Shown: positions 9,160-17,671 of the stretch, piece after piece
How positions within the stretch are numbered: position 1 is the first letter of the stretch
Layout: the number at the start of each line of letters is the position of its first letter
From: Herbaspirillum aquaticum
Lineage (GTDB): Bacteria; Pseudomonadota; Gammaproteobacteria; Burkholderiales; Burkholderiaceae_D
Direction: 5' to 3'
Assembly (NCBI RefSeq): GCF_002213425.1
Contig: NZ_NJGV01000002.1
Span: 186,001-250,000 of the forward strand
DNA: 64,000 nucleotides
Position numbers and translations under genes: made by a program
The notes under the pieces: generated by a model
Told to the model about the DNA's origin: nothing
The model's input: only the letters and a program-made list of their open reading frames with translations
The model's database searches: none

Positions 9160-9612
9160 ATGCCCGTTCGCGTCCAGACTGCCGATTTCGATCTCTCCAC
9201 TGAAGTGGCGCAGTTGCGCCTGGCCAATCCGCGCGTCGGCGCAGTCGTCAGTTTCGTAGGCACCGTGCGCGATCTGAATGAAGGTGCCGCGGTCTCGGCG
9301 ATGGAGCTGGAACACTATCCGGCCATGACCGAGCGTGCCCTGGAGCAGATCGTGGAACAAGCCAAGGCACGTTGGCCCATCTTCGATGCACTGGTGATCC
9401 ATCGCGTCGGTCCCATGCAGCCGCGCGAGCAGATCGTGCTGGTGGCGGTGACGTCGCCCCATCGCGGTGAAGCCTTTGCCGCCTGCGAATTCATCATGGA
9501 TTACCTCAAGACCCAGGCCCCGTTCTGGAAGAAAGAGCAAACGCCTGACGGTGCCCGCTGGGTCGATGCCCGCGAGAGCGACGACACGGCGCTGGCCAAG
9601 TGGGCGCAATAA
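9160..9612 (+). CDS. moaE: Molybdopterin synthase catalytic subunit MoaE
   Basis: MoaE transfers sulfur from MoaD thiocarboxylate to cyclic pyranopterin monophosphate to form molybdopterin. The 150-residue protein shows VGAVVSFVGTVRD, LEHYPAMTE, the HRVGPMQPREQIVLVAV segment, SPHRGEAFAACEF and the active-site lysine region APFWKKE. Length is normal. It follows the GntP gene by 67 bases and is followed 64 bases later by the NRAMP transporter. Confidence 0.95.
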   Translation: MPVRVQTADFDLSTEVAQLRLANPRVGAVVSFVGTVRDLNEGAAVSAMELEHYPAMTERALEQIVEQAKARWPIFDALVIHRVGPMQPREQIVLVAVTSPHRGEAFAACEFIMDYLKTQAPFWKKEQTPDGARWVDARESDDTALAKWAQ

Positions 9613-9676
9613 AGCAGCATCGCCCGGGACGCTGATCCGGGCGACGCCATCAACGGCACACAGGGGGATTTTCGTC

Positions 9677-11023
9677 TTGCCATTCACTTTCCGTTTTCCC
9701 CGCATCCCGGGTTTGCCCACGACAGCCACGGCACCGTTCTGTCCTTCCGAAGTCGCCGGTACCGTCAACGTGCCGCGCGGCGCTTCGGTCTGGCAGAAGC
9801 TGCGTATTTACGTCGGCCCCGGTCTGCTGGTCTCGATCGGCTACATGGATCCGGGCAACTGGGCTACGTCCATCCAGGCGGGTTCGCAGTTCGGTTATCA
9901 GCTGCTGTTCGTGGTGATGCTTTCCAGCCTCTCCGCCATCGTGCTGCAATGCCTGTGCGCGCGGCTGGGCATCGCTACCGGCAAGGACCTGGCAGTGCAT
10001 TCGCGCGAGCACTATCCGCCGGCCGTGGGCAAGGGCATGTGGGTGCTGGCCGAACTTTCCATCATCGCCTGCGACCTGGCCGAGGTGCTGGGCTGCGCGC
10101 TGGCCTTCAACCTGCTGTTGGGGGTGTCGCTGCCGGTGGGCGTGCTGCTGACAGCGCTGGACACGCTCATCGTGCTGGGATTGAAGGGAAGGGGATTCCG
10201 CCAGGTGGAGGCCATCATCCTGGGCCTGGTCATCACCATCGCTGCCTGCCTGCTGGCGCAGCTGGCCTTCGTCAAGGCGGACTGGCATGAGGTGATGCAG
10301 GGCTTTGTCCCCTCGCTGCAGGCCATCTCCAGCCGAGAGCCGCTGTACCTGGCCATCGGCATCATCGGTGCCACGGTGATGCCGCACAACCTGTACCTGC
10401 ATTCCTCCATCGTCCAGACCCGCAGCGTGCAGCGCGATCCGGCGTCGCTGCTGGAGGCGGTGCGCTACACGCGGGTCGATACCACGGTGTCGCTGCTGAT
10501 CGCCATGGTGATCAACGCCACCATCCTGATCCTGGCGGCCTCGGCCTTTCACAAGAGCGGCAATACGCAGGTGGCCGAGCTGGATCAGGCCTACCACCTG
10601 CTGGATCCGATCACCGGGTCGGCCATGGCGGCCATTTTGTTTGGCGTGGGCTTGTTCGCTTCCGGACAGAGTTCGACCTTCACCGGCACCATTGCCGGAC
10701 AGGTCATCATGGAAGGTTTCCTCAAGCTGAAGATTCCCTGCTGGCAGCGCCGCGTCATCACCCGCGCGCTGGCCCTGGTGCCCGCGTTGATCGGCGTGCT
10801 CACCCTGGGACCGCATTCGGTAGGCAAGCTGCTGGTCGCCAGCCAGGTCGTGCTGTCGCTTCAGCTGCCCTTTGCCATGTATCCGCTGATCCGCCTCACC
10901 AGCCGCCGCGACCTGATGGGCGACCTGGTCAATCGCTGGTGGGTGAGCGCGTTGGCCTGGCTGCTTTTCGTGACCATTTCGGCAGCCAATGTGTGGTTGG
11001 TGTGGCAGGTGTTTGCGGAGTAG
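9677..11023 (+). CDS. mntH: NRAMP family divalent metal transporter (MntH-like)
   Basis: This proton-coupled Mn(II)/Fe(II) importer of about 448 residues has eleven or more helices. It has the metal-binding DPGNW motif in helix 1 (GYMDPGNWATSIQ), the MPHNLYLHS motif in helix 6 and the GQSSTFTGTIAGQ signature. The frame is open well upstream over moaE, but no good upstream start fits. I chose TTG 9677 because AGGGGGA lies 8 bases before it and the protein then begins just before the conserved core; another start is possible. No manganese riboswitch is visible in the 64-base gap upstream. Confidence 0.88.
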   Translation: MPFTFRFPRIPGLPTTATAPFCPSEVAGTVNVPRGASVWQKLRIYVGPGLLVSIGYMDPGNWATSIQAGSQFGYQLLFVVMLSSLSAIVLQCLCARLGIATGKDLAVHSREHYPPAVGKGMWVLAELSIIACDLAEVLGCALAFNLLLGVSLPVGVLLTALDTLIVLGLKGRGFRQVEAIILGLVITIAACLLAQLAFVKADWHEVMQGFVPSLQAISSREPLYLAIGIIGATVMPHNLYLHSSIVQTRSVQRDPASLLEAVRYTRVDTTVSLLIAMVINATILILAASAFHKSGNTQVAELDQAYHLLDPITGSAMAAILFGVGLFASGQSSTFTGTIAGQVIMEGFLKLKIPCWQRRVITRALALVPALIGVLTLGPHSVGKLLVASQVVLSLQLPFAMYPLIRLTSRRDLMGDLVNRWWVSALAWLLFVTISAANVWLVWQVFAE

Positions 11024-11032
11024 CAAAAAGCC

Positions 11033-11100
11033 ATTTCCACATCAAACTATCACTATTAGCCAATTTTTTGCGGCTAATAGTGATATTGAAGTGTGGAAAT
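11033..11100. repeat. 29-bp inverted repeat, candidate operator or terminator
   Basis: Two 29-base arms (11033-11061 and 11072-11100) face each other over a 10-base T-rich loop. The outer 9 bases and an inner block of 14 bases (TATCACTATTAGCC against GGCTAATAGTGATA) are perfectly complementary; six bases between them are mismatched. It lies directly before a micro-ORF and an HTH gene and begins 9 bases after the mntH stop. No U tract follows the right arm, so an operator for the HTH protein seems more likely than a simple terminator. Confidence 0.7.
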
Positions 11101-11191
11101 GAAGATTTTTCGCTCAATTTCAATTGAGGCTGTCTTGCAGAATTCCCCCGCGCGGATTGACTGGGCTGCCATCAACCCGAAAGCGCTCTGA
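11099..11191 (+). CDS. Possible 30-residue micro-ORF ahead of HTH gene
   Basis: This is an open frame of 30 codons (MKIFRSISIEAVLQN and so on). Its ATG overlaps the end of the inverted repeat, and its TGA stop ends at the base immediately before the ATG of the HTH gene. The back-to-back stop and start would couple translation. I recognise no family; it may be a leader peptide, a remnant of a longer gene, or not translated at all. Confidence 0.3.
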   Translation: MKIFRSISIEAVLQNSPARIDWAAINPKAL

Positions 11192-11479
11192 ATGGACAAA
11201 CGCTTCAAACCCCTGAGCGCCATCGAGCAGATGGAAGACCGCCGCGCACTCTTCGATGAACTGGCCGCCGATCCCACCTTGCTGGTGCCGGCGGTGGTTC
11301 GCAAGATTCGCACCACCTTGCGCCTGACCATCGCCGAATATGCCAAGGTGTACGGCGTATCGGCCCGTACCCTGCAGGACATTGAACGCGGTCAATCCAG
11401 TCCCACCCTGGCCACGGCCGACAAGCTGCTCAAGCCGGTCGGCATGTGCGTCGGGGCCGTGATGCGCAAGCGCCCATGA
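11192..11479 (+). CDS. XRE/HipB-like helix-turn-helix protein
   Basis: This 95-residue protein carries a Cro/CI-type HTH: RLTIAEYAKVYGVSARTLQDIERGQSSP (about residues 45-72), with the typical small residue at the turn and RG after the recognition helix. The first 40 residues are charged and helical. It resembles antitoxin-type regulators, but no toxin gene is present on either side. Upstream are the micro-ORF and the 29-bp inverted repeat, a plausible autoregulatory operator. Function as a DNA-binding regulator is a family inference. Confidence 0.75.
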   Translation: MDKRFKPLSAIEQMEDRRALFDELAADPTLLVPAVVRKIRTTLRLTIAEYAKVYGVSARTLQDIERGQSSPTLATADKLLKPVGMCVGAVMRKRP

Positions 11480-11533
11480 AAAAAGGCGACCTGGCGACGG
11501 GTCGCAAAAAAGGCGACCCGTCGCCAGGTCGCC
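11478..11533 (-). terminator. Strong terminator for the HlyD-FUSC-NodT operon
   Basis: A perfect 21-bp stem (11485-11505 with 11513-11533) encloses a 7-base loop. Read on the minus strand it is followed by a run of Ts, placing it 28 bases after the HlyD gene stop. On the plus strand no T run follows, so it would not be a good terminator for the HTH gene. The arms are themselves built from repeated GGCGACC/GGTCGCC units. Confidence 0.85.
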
Positions 11534-11560
11534 TCATCGTTTCATCTCACTGCAACGTCA

Positions 11561-12535
11561 TCAATTCTTCGCTACCGCCTGCTGCTTGCCGCTGCCCGGC
11601 TCCAGCACCACCGTGCAGGTCAGTCCCGAGGCCAGCAAGACGTTTTCCGGCACCTTGTCCAGGTGGATGCGTACCGGGATGCGCTGGGCCAGGCGGACCC
11701 AGTTGAAGGTCGGGTTGACGTCGGCCGTCAGTTCGCGGCTCTGCGGGTTGTCGCGGTCATAGATGCCGCGGGCGATGCTGTCCACATGACCTTCCATGGA
11801 AGCGCCGTTGATCAGCTGGATCTTGGCGCGGTCGCCGATGGACAAGAGCGGCAGCTTGGTCTCTTCGAAGTAGGCATAGACCCAGAAAGAGTGGCTGTCG
11901 ATCACCGCGATCTTGGCTGCACCGGCCGCTGCATAATCGCCCCGGCGCACGCTCAGGTTGGTGATGTAGCCATCCACGGGCGAGTAGACCTTGGTGCGTT
12001 CCAGGTTCAGCTTGGCCGTATCCCGCTGCGACAACGCTGCCTGGTACTGCGCCTGCGCCCCTTGGAATTGGGCCTGCGCAGCTTCCAGCTGGGCTTGCGA
12101 GGCGGTGACCTGGCTGCCGGCATCTTCACGGGCTTCCCGCGAGACCACCAGCGCATCCACGTCGGCGCGGCGGCGGGCTTGCGCACGGCGCATGTTCAGG
12201 TCGGCCCGGCGCGCTTCCACTTCCGCCTTGCGCACGTCCAGATCGGCCTTGCGCGCCGTGACGGCAGCCTCCGCCTGCTGCAGCGCCAGCGTGTAGCGGG
12301 CCGGGTCGATTTCCATCAGCAGGTCGCCTTTCTTGACCAGCTGGTTGTCGCGCACCGGCAAGGCCACCACCTGGCCCGACACATCGGGGGCGATATTGAC
12401 CACGTCGGCGCGTACGCGGCCGTCACGGGTCCAGGGGGAATGCATGTAGTGCTGCCATAGGCTCCAGGCCAGCAGGATGGCCAGCAAGAAAATGGCCGTG
12501 GTGATGAGAACGCGGAAGATCGATTTGACCGGCAT
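11561..12535 (-). CDS. HlyD-family efflux adaptor (AaeA/EmrA-like)
   Basis: This periplasmic membrane-fusion protein of 324 residues links an inner-membrane pump to an outer-membrane channel. It has one N-terminal membrane anchor (about residues 9-27), a lipoyl half-motif (NIAPDVSGQVVALPVRDNQLVKKGD), a long Ala/Arg/Gln-rich coiled-coil hairpin (about 80-185), the second lipoyl half (VYSPVDGYITNLSVRRGDY) and a beta-barrel domain. It is the last gene of an operon with DUF1656, FUSC and NodT genes, an order like E. coli aaeXAB. Substrate is probably aromatic acids or other organic anions, by analogy only. Confidence 0.9.
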   Translation of the reverse strand: MPVKSIFRVLITTAIFLLAILLAWSLWQHYMHSPWTRDGRVRADVVNIAPDVSGQVVALPVRDNQLVKKGDLLMEIDPARYTLALQQAEAAVTARKADLDVRKAEVEARRADLNMRRAQARRRADVDALVVSREAREDAGSQVTASQAQLEAAQAQFQGAQAQYQAALSQRDTAKLNLERTKVYSPVDGYITNLSVRRGDYAAAGAAKIAVIDSHSFWVYAYFEETKLPLLSIGDRAKIQLINGASMEGHVDSIARGIYDRDNPQSRELTADVNPTFNWVRLAQRIPVRIHLDKVPENVLLASGLTCTVVLEPGSGKQQAVAKN

Positions 12536-12602
12536 GATGAACTACTCCTGATTGTTTCTTTATCTTTTCGTAAGGGATGGGCTCGCAAGGCAGTGTGCCG
12601 GG

Positions 12603-12803
12603 CTAGCGATACACCGCCAGCCCCAGCAAGGCCGCCAGGCAGACGAACAGGCTGACCCGGAACAAGGCGGGGTGCCAGGTCAGCTCGTAGAAGCCGAAGC
12701 GCACCAGCACGCGGTCGGCCAACATGGCCAGCACGGCGGCCACCACGGCCAGCAGCAGGACGGTCGGAATATAGGCGTCGAAGAAGGAAATCTCACGTGG
12801 CAT
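12603..12803 (-). CDS. DUF1656 small membrane protein (AaeX-like)
   Basis: This 66-residue protein has two hydrophobic helices and the opening PREISFFDAYIP typical of DUF1656. It overlaps the end of the FUSC gene by 11 bases and lies 67 bases before the HlyD gene, the position of aaeX in the E. coli efflux operon. It is thought to be an accessory subunit; no activity has been shown to my knowledge. Confidence 0.88.
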   Translation of the reverse strand: MPREISFFDAYIPTVLLLAVVAAVLAMLADRVLVRFGFYELTWHPALFRVSLFVCLAALLGLAVYR

Positions 12804-14997
12804 GGCGGGCTCCCGTTGTGTTGTTCTGGCCCCCGGCGCGCATGGTGTGCAGCGGTGATTGCTCGTCCAGCAGGGCGGTACGGATGAAGTGCAGGTAACT
12901 CAAGGTGCGTTGCAGGCGATGGCGTTCGTTGCGCTCGCGGTAATGGGGGCCGATCGCGGTCTGGACCTCGGTGATGGTGGCATCGTTGGCCGCCAGCGCC
13001 GTGGCCAGGGTCTCAGGCGACGGCCGGGCAAAGAGCGCCGGGATGGCTTCGCGCAGCCGGTCCAGGGCGGCGTAGGCCGAGGGCGGCAAGAGATCCGGCG
13101 TTTCAGTACGGATGCCGTGCAATTCGCTGCGCAGTTCGATGATGGCGTGGCCCACCTCCAGCGTGGCAAACATCCAGCCCAGTGCCTTCTGGCGCAGCAG
13201 GGGACGGCTGCTGGTGAACATGGTGATCTGGTGCATCAGGTCGCGGGTGCCGCTCTCGAACTTCAAGGCCAGATGGGCCAGCTTGCCGAAGCAGGCATCG
13301 ACCACCTGCTTGCGCAACTGCTTTTCGAGCACGCGCACGGTCCAGTCGGTGGTGGGCGGCAAGAGCAGCATGAAGGCGACCGCTGTCACGATGAGCGACA
13401 CCACCAGCGCCACCGACTCGTTCAGGTAACCGGCCGCATTGAAGTGTGCAAAATTGTCCGGCACCGCCAGGAAGGGGAAGAAAATGCAGATCCCCAGGCC
13501 GTAACCTGCATAGGCGGGACGCGTGGTCAGGTAGACGGCCAGCATCAGCACCGGCATCAGCGCGCTGGCCAGCATCCAGTAGCCATCCAGGCGCGGCAGG
13601 ATGTGGAAGGTGTAGACGTAGCCGGCGACCGCAGCAAAGAGCACGCCGATGGCCACCGTGCGGGTCGCCTTGGCCGGATCGGGCGCGGCCGAGGTGATGG
13701 CGCAGAAGGCGGCGGCATTGAGCACGGCCACGTCGCCGCTGGGCCAGCCGCTGACGATCCAGAAAGCGGCCAGGGCCAGCATCACGATGGCGGCGCGGGC
13801 ACCGGCGATCAAGGCGGTGGTCATGCTGGTCTTGGGCGCATAGGAGTGCTCCCATTGCTCGCGCTCGTGATGGCGCTGGGTCAGCGAGGCATAGGTCAGC
13901 GTGTAGGCGTGCAGTTCCTCGATGACGCGATAAAGCAGTTCGGAGGCCGTATCGAAGTCCAGCATGGCGCTGTCGCTTTGGCACTGTTCGGACAGCGTAT
14001 GGCGCGTGGCCCGCACGCGGCGCGGCAGTTCACGCTTGTAGGCATCCAGCTTCAGGGCCGCATCGGCGGCGTCCAGCGCGCTCATGACCGGTTCGCCGCT
14101 GGCGCGGGTGAGCAGGGGTTGCACTTCGCGGTAGTAGGGGGAAATGGCCTCGATCACCACGCGGGCACTCGCGGCCGGGTTGGCATGCAGGCGGTTCATC
14201 AACTGGTGCAGCGCGTGCACGCGTGTCGACAAGGCCATGAACTCGCTGTTCATGCGCGAGAGGCGGCCACTGCGCAGGCGCACTTCGGGATCCTCGAAGA
14301 TGGCCGAGCTGCGCATGGCTTCCAGGCCGATGATGTCGCCCACGAAGCGCGCATTGGTCGCTTCGAGCTGCTTGCGGTCGGCGGTGCCGCCCAGTGTCGC
14401 GCTGATCAGGTCGACGAAAGCGGTGAAGCGGCCACGGATGATGCGCACCAGTCCGGGGGCGCTGGCCTGCGGGAACACCAATGCGCTGACCAGGCCCACG
14501 CAGACGATGCCAACCATGATCTCGCTGACCCGCGTCATCACCGAATCGAAGGTGACGGCAGGGTGCAGGGCCGAGGGCAGGCCGATCAGCGCCACCGTAT
14601 AGCCTGAGAGCACGAAGCCATAGGAACGGAAGTTGCGGTTGTGGGCCGAGCCCACGGTACACAGCCCGATCCACAGGGCCGAGGCCAGCAGGAACAGTTC
14701 CGGGGTCTGGGCAAACAGGCCGACGAAGACCACCACGGCAGCCGAGCCAACCAGGGTACCGATGACCCGGTAAAAGCTCTTGGCCAGGATCATCCCGCTT
14801 TGTGGCTGCATGACGATGAACACCGTGATCAATGCCGAGCGTGGCGACTCCAGGTCCAGGCCATAACCGATGCCCAGCGCCAGCAAGCCGGCGAAGACCA
14901 TCTTGAAGACATAGACCCAGGTCGGCGCATCGCTGCGCCACCAGTCGGTGGCTGCCTCGCGCAGCTGTGCCTTCAGGGAAAGGGCAGGGGTGTTCAT
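12793..14997 (-). CDS. FUSC-family efflux pump (AaeB-like)
   Basis: This inner-membrane transporter of 734 residues is in the fusaric acid resistance/AaeB family. It has two sets of about five to six helices (around residues 25-180 and 395-530), each followed by a cytoplasmic helical domain. The GLDLESPRSALITVFIVMQPQSGMILAKSFYR stretch near the N-terminus carries the family pattern. The start ATG overlaps the NodT stop (ATGA), so the two are translationally coupled. With NodT, DUF1656 and HlyD it forms a complete three-membrane-layer exporter; the LysR gene at 16.7 kb is the likely regulator. Confidence 0.9.
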   Translation of the reverse strand: MNTPALSLKAQLREAATDWWRSDAPTWVYVFKMVFAGLLALGIGYGLDLESPRSALITVFIVMQPQSGMILAKSFYRVIGTLVGSAAVVVFVGLFAQTPELFLLASALWIGLCTVGSAHNRNFRSYGFVLSGYTVALIGLPSALHPAVTFDSVMTRVSEIMVGIVCVGLVSALVFPQASAPGLVRIIRGRFTAFVDLISATLGGTADRKQLEATNARFVGDIIGLEAMRSSAIFEDPEVRLRSGRLSRMNSEFMALSTRVHALHQLMNRLHANPAASARVVIEAISPYYREVQPLLTRASGEPVMSALDAADAALKLDAYKRELPRRVRATRHTLSEQCQSDSAMLDFDTASELLYRVIEELHAYTLTYASLTQRHHEREQWEHSYAPKTSMTTALIAGARAAIVMLALAAFWIVSGWPSGDVAVLNAAAFCAITSAAPDPAKATRTVAIGVLFAAVAGYVYTFHILPRLDGYWMLASALMPVLMLAVYLTTRPAYAGYGLGICIFFPFLAVPDNFAHFNAAGYLNESVALVVSLIVTAVAFMLLLPPTTDWTVRVLEKQLRKQVVDACFGKLAHLALKFESGTRDLMHQITMFTSSRPLLRQKALGWMFATLEVGHAIIELRSELHGIRTETPDLLPPSAYAALDRLREAIPALFARPSPETLATALAANDATITEVQTAIGPHYRERNERHRLQRTLSYLHFIRTALLDEQSPLHTMRAGGQNNTTGARHAT

Positions 14998-16457
14998 TTT
15001 GCCGCCACCTTGGCCGGTGCTTCATCCTCGATGCCGCCGCCCAGTGCGGTCTGCAGGGCCGCAAAGGCGGCCAGGCGCTGTGCCTGCAATTGCTGCACGA
15101 TCTGCTGCTGGCGCAGCCATTGGGTCTGCGCATGCAGGATGTTGAGATAGTCGGTCAGGCCACGCTGGTAGGCACGGGTGGCGATGTCGACGTTCTTCTG
15201 CGCGGCCTGCACCGATTCCTGCGCCTGCTTCTGCTGGCGTGCCACCGACTGCAGGGTCACGACCTGGTCGGCGATGCCTTTCAAGGCTTGCGAGAGCAGG
15301 GCATTGTAGTGCTCCACCTCGATGTCGTAGCCGGCACTGGCCGCACCCAGCTGGCCGCGCAGGCGTCCGCCCTCGAAGATGGGTAGCGAGATCGCCGGGC
15401 CGTAGGTAGTCTGCAGGTTGGGGGCTGAGAGGAACGAGAACAGCCCGCCACCGGCGGCGGCCGGGCCGATGCCGGCCAGCAGGTTGATGTTGGGGTAGAA
15501 GGCCGCCTTGGCCACCGAGATGCCCTTGGCGGCCGCCTCCACGCGCCAGCGGGCGGCGCTGATGTCAGGGCGGCGGCCCACCAGGTCGGCCGGCAGTGCG
15601 CTGGGCAGGCCCAGGGCGGTCTGCAATTGCATGGCCGGCCGCGTGATGCCCTCGGCGGCACCGGGGCCGGCACCGAGCAGCGCGGCCAGCTGATTGCGGA
15701 TCAGGGCAATGTTTTCCTGCAGGGCTTCGATCTGGCGGCGGGTCTCCGGCAAGGGAGATTCGGCCTGGGTGATTTCCAGCTGGGTACCGAGCCCGCCCTT
15801 GAAGCGGCGCTGCGCCAGGTCGAGGATCTTCTGTTCTTCCTTGAGCATGGCTTCGGTGTTGTCCAGCAGGCCGTACTGCAGCGCCAGCTGCACGTAGGTG
15901 CGTACCACATTGCCTTCCAGGTCGAGCTGGGCGGCACGCGCGTCGGCGGCCACGGCATGCATTTCATCCTCGGCGCGCAGGGTGGCGTTCTTGTTGCGGT
16001 CCCACAGGTCGACGTTGTAGGAGAGACCCAGGGTCGCGGTGTTGTTCCAGGTCAGCTTGTCGCGGAAGGCCGCGCCGTAATAGACGTTGTCGGACCAGTC
16101 CTTGCGGCCCACCGACACATCCAGCTGGGCGCTGGGCAGTTCACCGGCATGGGCGACGACCGCCATCGACTGTGCCTGGCGCACGCGGGCAGCTGCCACG
16201 GCCATGCTGGGGTTGCCGGCCACGGCCCGGGTCACCAGCTGGTTCAGTTGCGCATCGCCATACGCTTGCCACCAGGCGCGCTCCGGCCAGCCGGCTTCGC
16301 TGGCGGCCTGGCGGATGGCCTGGCCGGCGTCGAGCACGGCCACGTCGTGCACCTGTGCCTGCGGCTGGATGCCGCCTTGGTCGGCGCAACCGGCCATTGT
16401 CAGCGAGAGCGCAACGACGGTCAGCGCGGGCAGCTTTGAAAAGGCGATACGTGTCAT
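14994..16457 (-). CDS. NodT-family outer-membrane efflux lipoprotein
   Basis: This TolC/OprM-type outer-membrane channel has 487 residues. The signal peptide ends in a lipobox (LTMAGC, Cys at about residue 24), so it is a lipoprotein. Two OEP repeats follow; NVDLWDRNKN, RRPDISAARWRVEAA and FEGGRLRGQLGAA are family landmarks. A TTG four codons upstream is in frame; I chose the ATG. It is the first gene of the four-gene minus-strand efflux operon and is divergent from a LysR regulator with a 215-base spacer. Confidence 0.9.
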   Translation of the reverse strand: MTRIAFSKLPALTVVALSLTMAGCADQGGIQPQAQVHDVAVLDAGQAIRQAASEAGWPERAWWQAYGDAQLNQLVTRAVAGNPSMAVAAARVRQAQSMAVVAHAGELPSAQLDVSVGRKDWSDNVYYGAAFRDKLTWNNTATLGLSYNVDLWDRNKNATLRAEDEMHAVAADARAAQLDLEGNVVRTYVQLALQYGLLDNTEAMLKEEQKILDLAQRRFKGGLGTQLEITQAESPLPETRRQIEALQENIALIRNQLAALLGAGPGAAEGITRPAMQLQTALGLPSALPADLVGRRPDISAARWRVEAAAKGISVAKAAFYPNINLLAGIGPAAAGGGLFSFLSAPNLQTTYGPAISLPIFEGGRLRGQLGAASAGYDIEVEHYNALLSQALKGIADQVVTLQSVARQQKQAQESVQAAQKNVDIATRAYQRGLTDYLNILHAQTQWLRQQQIVQQLQAQRLAAFAALQTALGGGIEDEAPAKVAAK

Positions 16458-16672
16458 GGAATTACCCAAAAAATGTGCAAATATCAGAAGTAACGTATTC
16501 TATTTTGTAATTATTTCCAAAAAAATACGGTATTCCGCAAAGGTTTATATCAGATGCAGCAACAATCATTGCTTCGTTCTGGGTAACAATGCTGGCATGG
16601 CGCATTGCGCCTGTTGCAGGCAGTCCTGGTTGGTGGACGCCTGCACCTTGTTACAGAGATAGGAACAATAGG

Positions 16673-17653
16673 ATGGATACCCTGCAAAACATGCGCGTCT
16701 TCGCGCGCGTCGTGGAAGCCGGCAGTTTCACCCAGGCAGCCCAGCAAATGAGCCTGACCACGGCGCACGTCTCGCGGGCCGTGGCTGATCTGGAGCGGCA
16801 TCTGCGCACCCGGCTGATGAACCGTACCACGCGCCGCATTGCCCTGACCGAAGCGGGCGAGCGATATTTGCTGCGTTGCCAGCAGATCATGGCCTATGTC
16901 GATGAGGCCGAGGCCGAAGCCAGCGCCGCCTACGTCAAGCCCTCCGGCCGCCTGCGCATCCATGCCATGACCAGCCTGGGCCAGCGCTATGTCATCCCGT
17001 CCATTTCCGGCTACCACAAGCGCTACCCGGATGTGGCCGTGGAACTGACCCTGGCCCAGCGCATCCCGGACATGCTCGAAGAAGGCTATGACGTCTCCCT
17101 GGTGGTGGCGCGCGAGCTGCCGGACTCGGGCCTGATCTACCGCCAGCTCGGCAGTACCTTCAGCCTGCTGTGTGCCTCGCCGGCTTACCTGGACAAATAC
17201 GGCGTGCCGCAGCAGCCCGCCGACCTGGGTAATCACGCCTGCCTGCAACTGGTCAGTCCCATTTCACCGCTGGTGGAGTGGGTGTTGGAAGGGCCTGACG
17301 GCGAGGCGGTCGTCGCCGTCAGGAGCAATTTCCAGGTCAACGTGGCCGAGGCCATGCTCACCGCCATCCGCGAGGGCATGGGCATCGGCGTGCTGCCCAT
17401 CTATTCGGCCGTGGATGCCTTGCGCGCCGGTACCATCGTGCGGGTGCTGCCGCAGCATCGCTTGCAGACCATGGGGGTCTATGCGCTGTATCCTTCGCGG
17501 CAGTACCTGGATGCCAAGATCAGCACCTGGGTGGACTGGATGCACGAAACAGTGGACCGGACCTTGCAGGAAGACCATCAGGCGCTGGCACGCCTGGGCA
17601 GCCTGCGTGAAGAAATGCAGGGCCTGGCCGCGCGCAGCGGGCCGCTGGCCTGA
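16673..17653 (+). CDS. LysR-type regulator next to efflux operon
   Basis: This 326-residue regulator has the N-terminal winged HTH (MRVFARVVEAGSFTQAAQQMSLTTAHVSRAV) and a C-terminal periplasmic-binding-like effector domain from about residue 92. It is divergent from the NodT-FUSC-DUF1656-HlyD operon, like aaeR beside aaeXAB in E. coli, so it probably activates that operon in response to an aromatic effector; this is inferred from position. The spacer holds a widely spaced inverted pair, GTAACAA at 16583 and TTGTTAC at 16648, that could be part of its site. Confidence 0.88.
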   Translation: MDTLQNMRVFARVVEAGSFTQAAQQMSLTTAHVSRAVADLERHLRTRLMNRTTRRIALTEAGERYLLRCQQIMAYVDEAEAEASAAYVKPSGRLRIHAMTSLGQRYVIPSISGYHKRYPDVAVELTLAQRIPDMLEEGYDVSLVVARELPDSGLIYRQLGSTFSLLCASPAYLDKYGVPQQPADLGNHACLQLVSPISPLVEWVLEGPDGEAVVAVRSNFQVNVAEAMLTAIREGMGIGVLPIYSAVDALRAGTIVRVLPQHRLQTMGVYALYPSRQYLDAKISTWVDWMHETVDRTLQEDHQALARLGSLREEMQGLAARSGPLA

Positions 17654-17671
17654 TCAATCGGGGGGAATGTG

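Noticed and set aside
9613-9676. Possible manganese riboswitch before the NRAMP gene
   Set aside because: The gap is only 64 bases and shows no yybP-ykoY-type structure.
16583-16654. GTAACAA / TTGTTAC pair in the spacer upstream of the LysR gene, as a defined operator
   Set aside because: Seven bases over a 58-base gap can occur by chance; mentioned only as a hint in the LysR entry.
17654-17671. Possible fluoride riboswitch before crcB
   Set aside because: Only 18 bases separate crcB from the previous gene.
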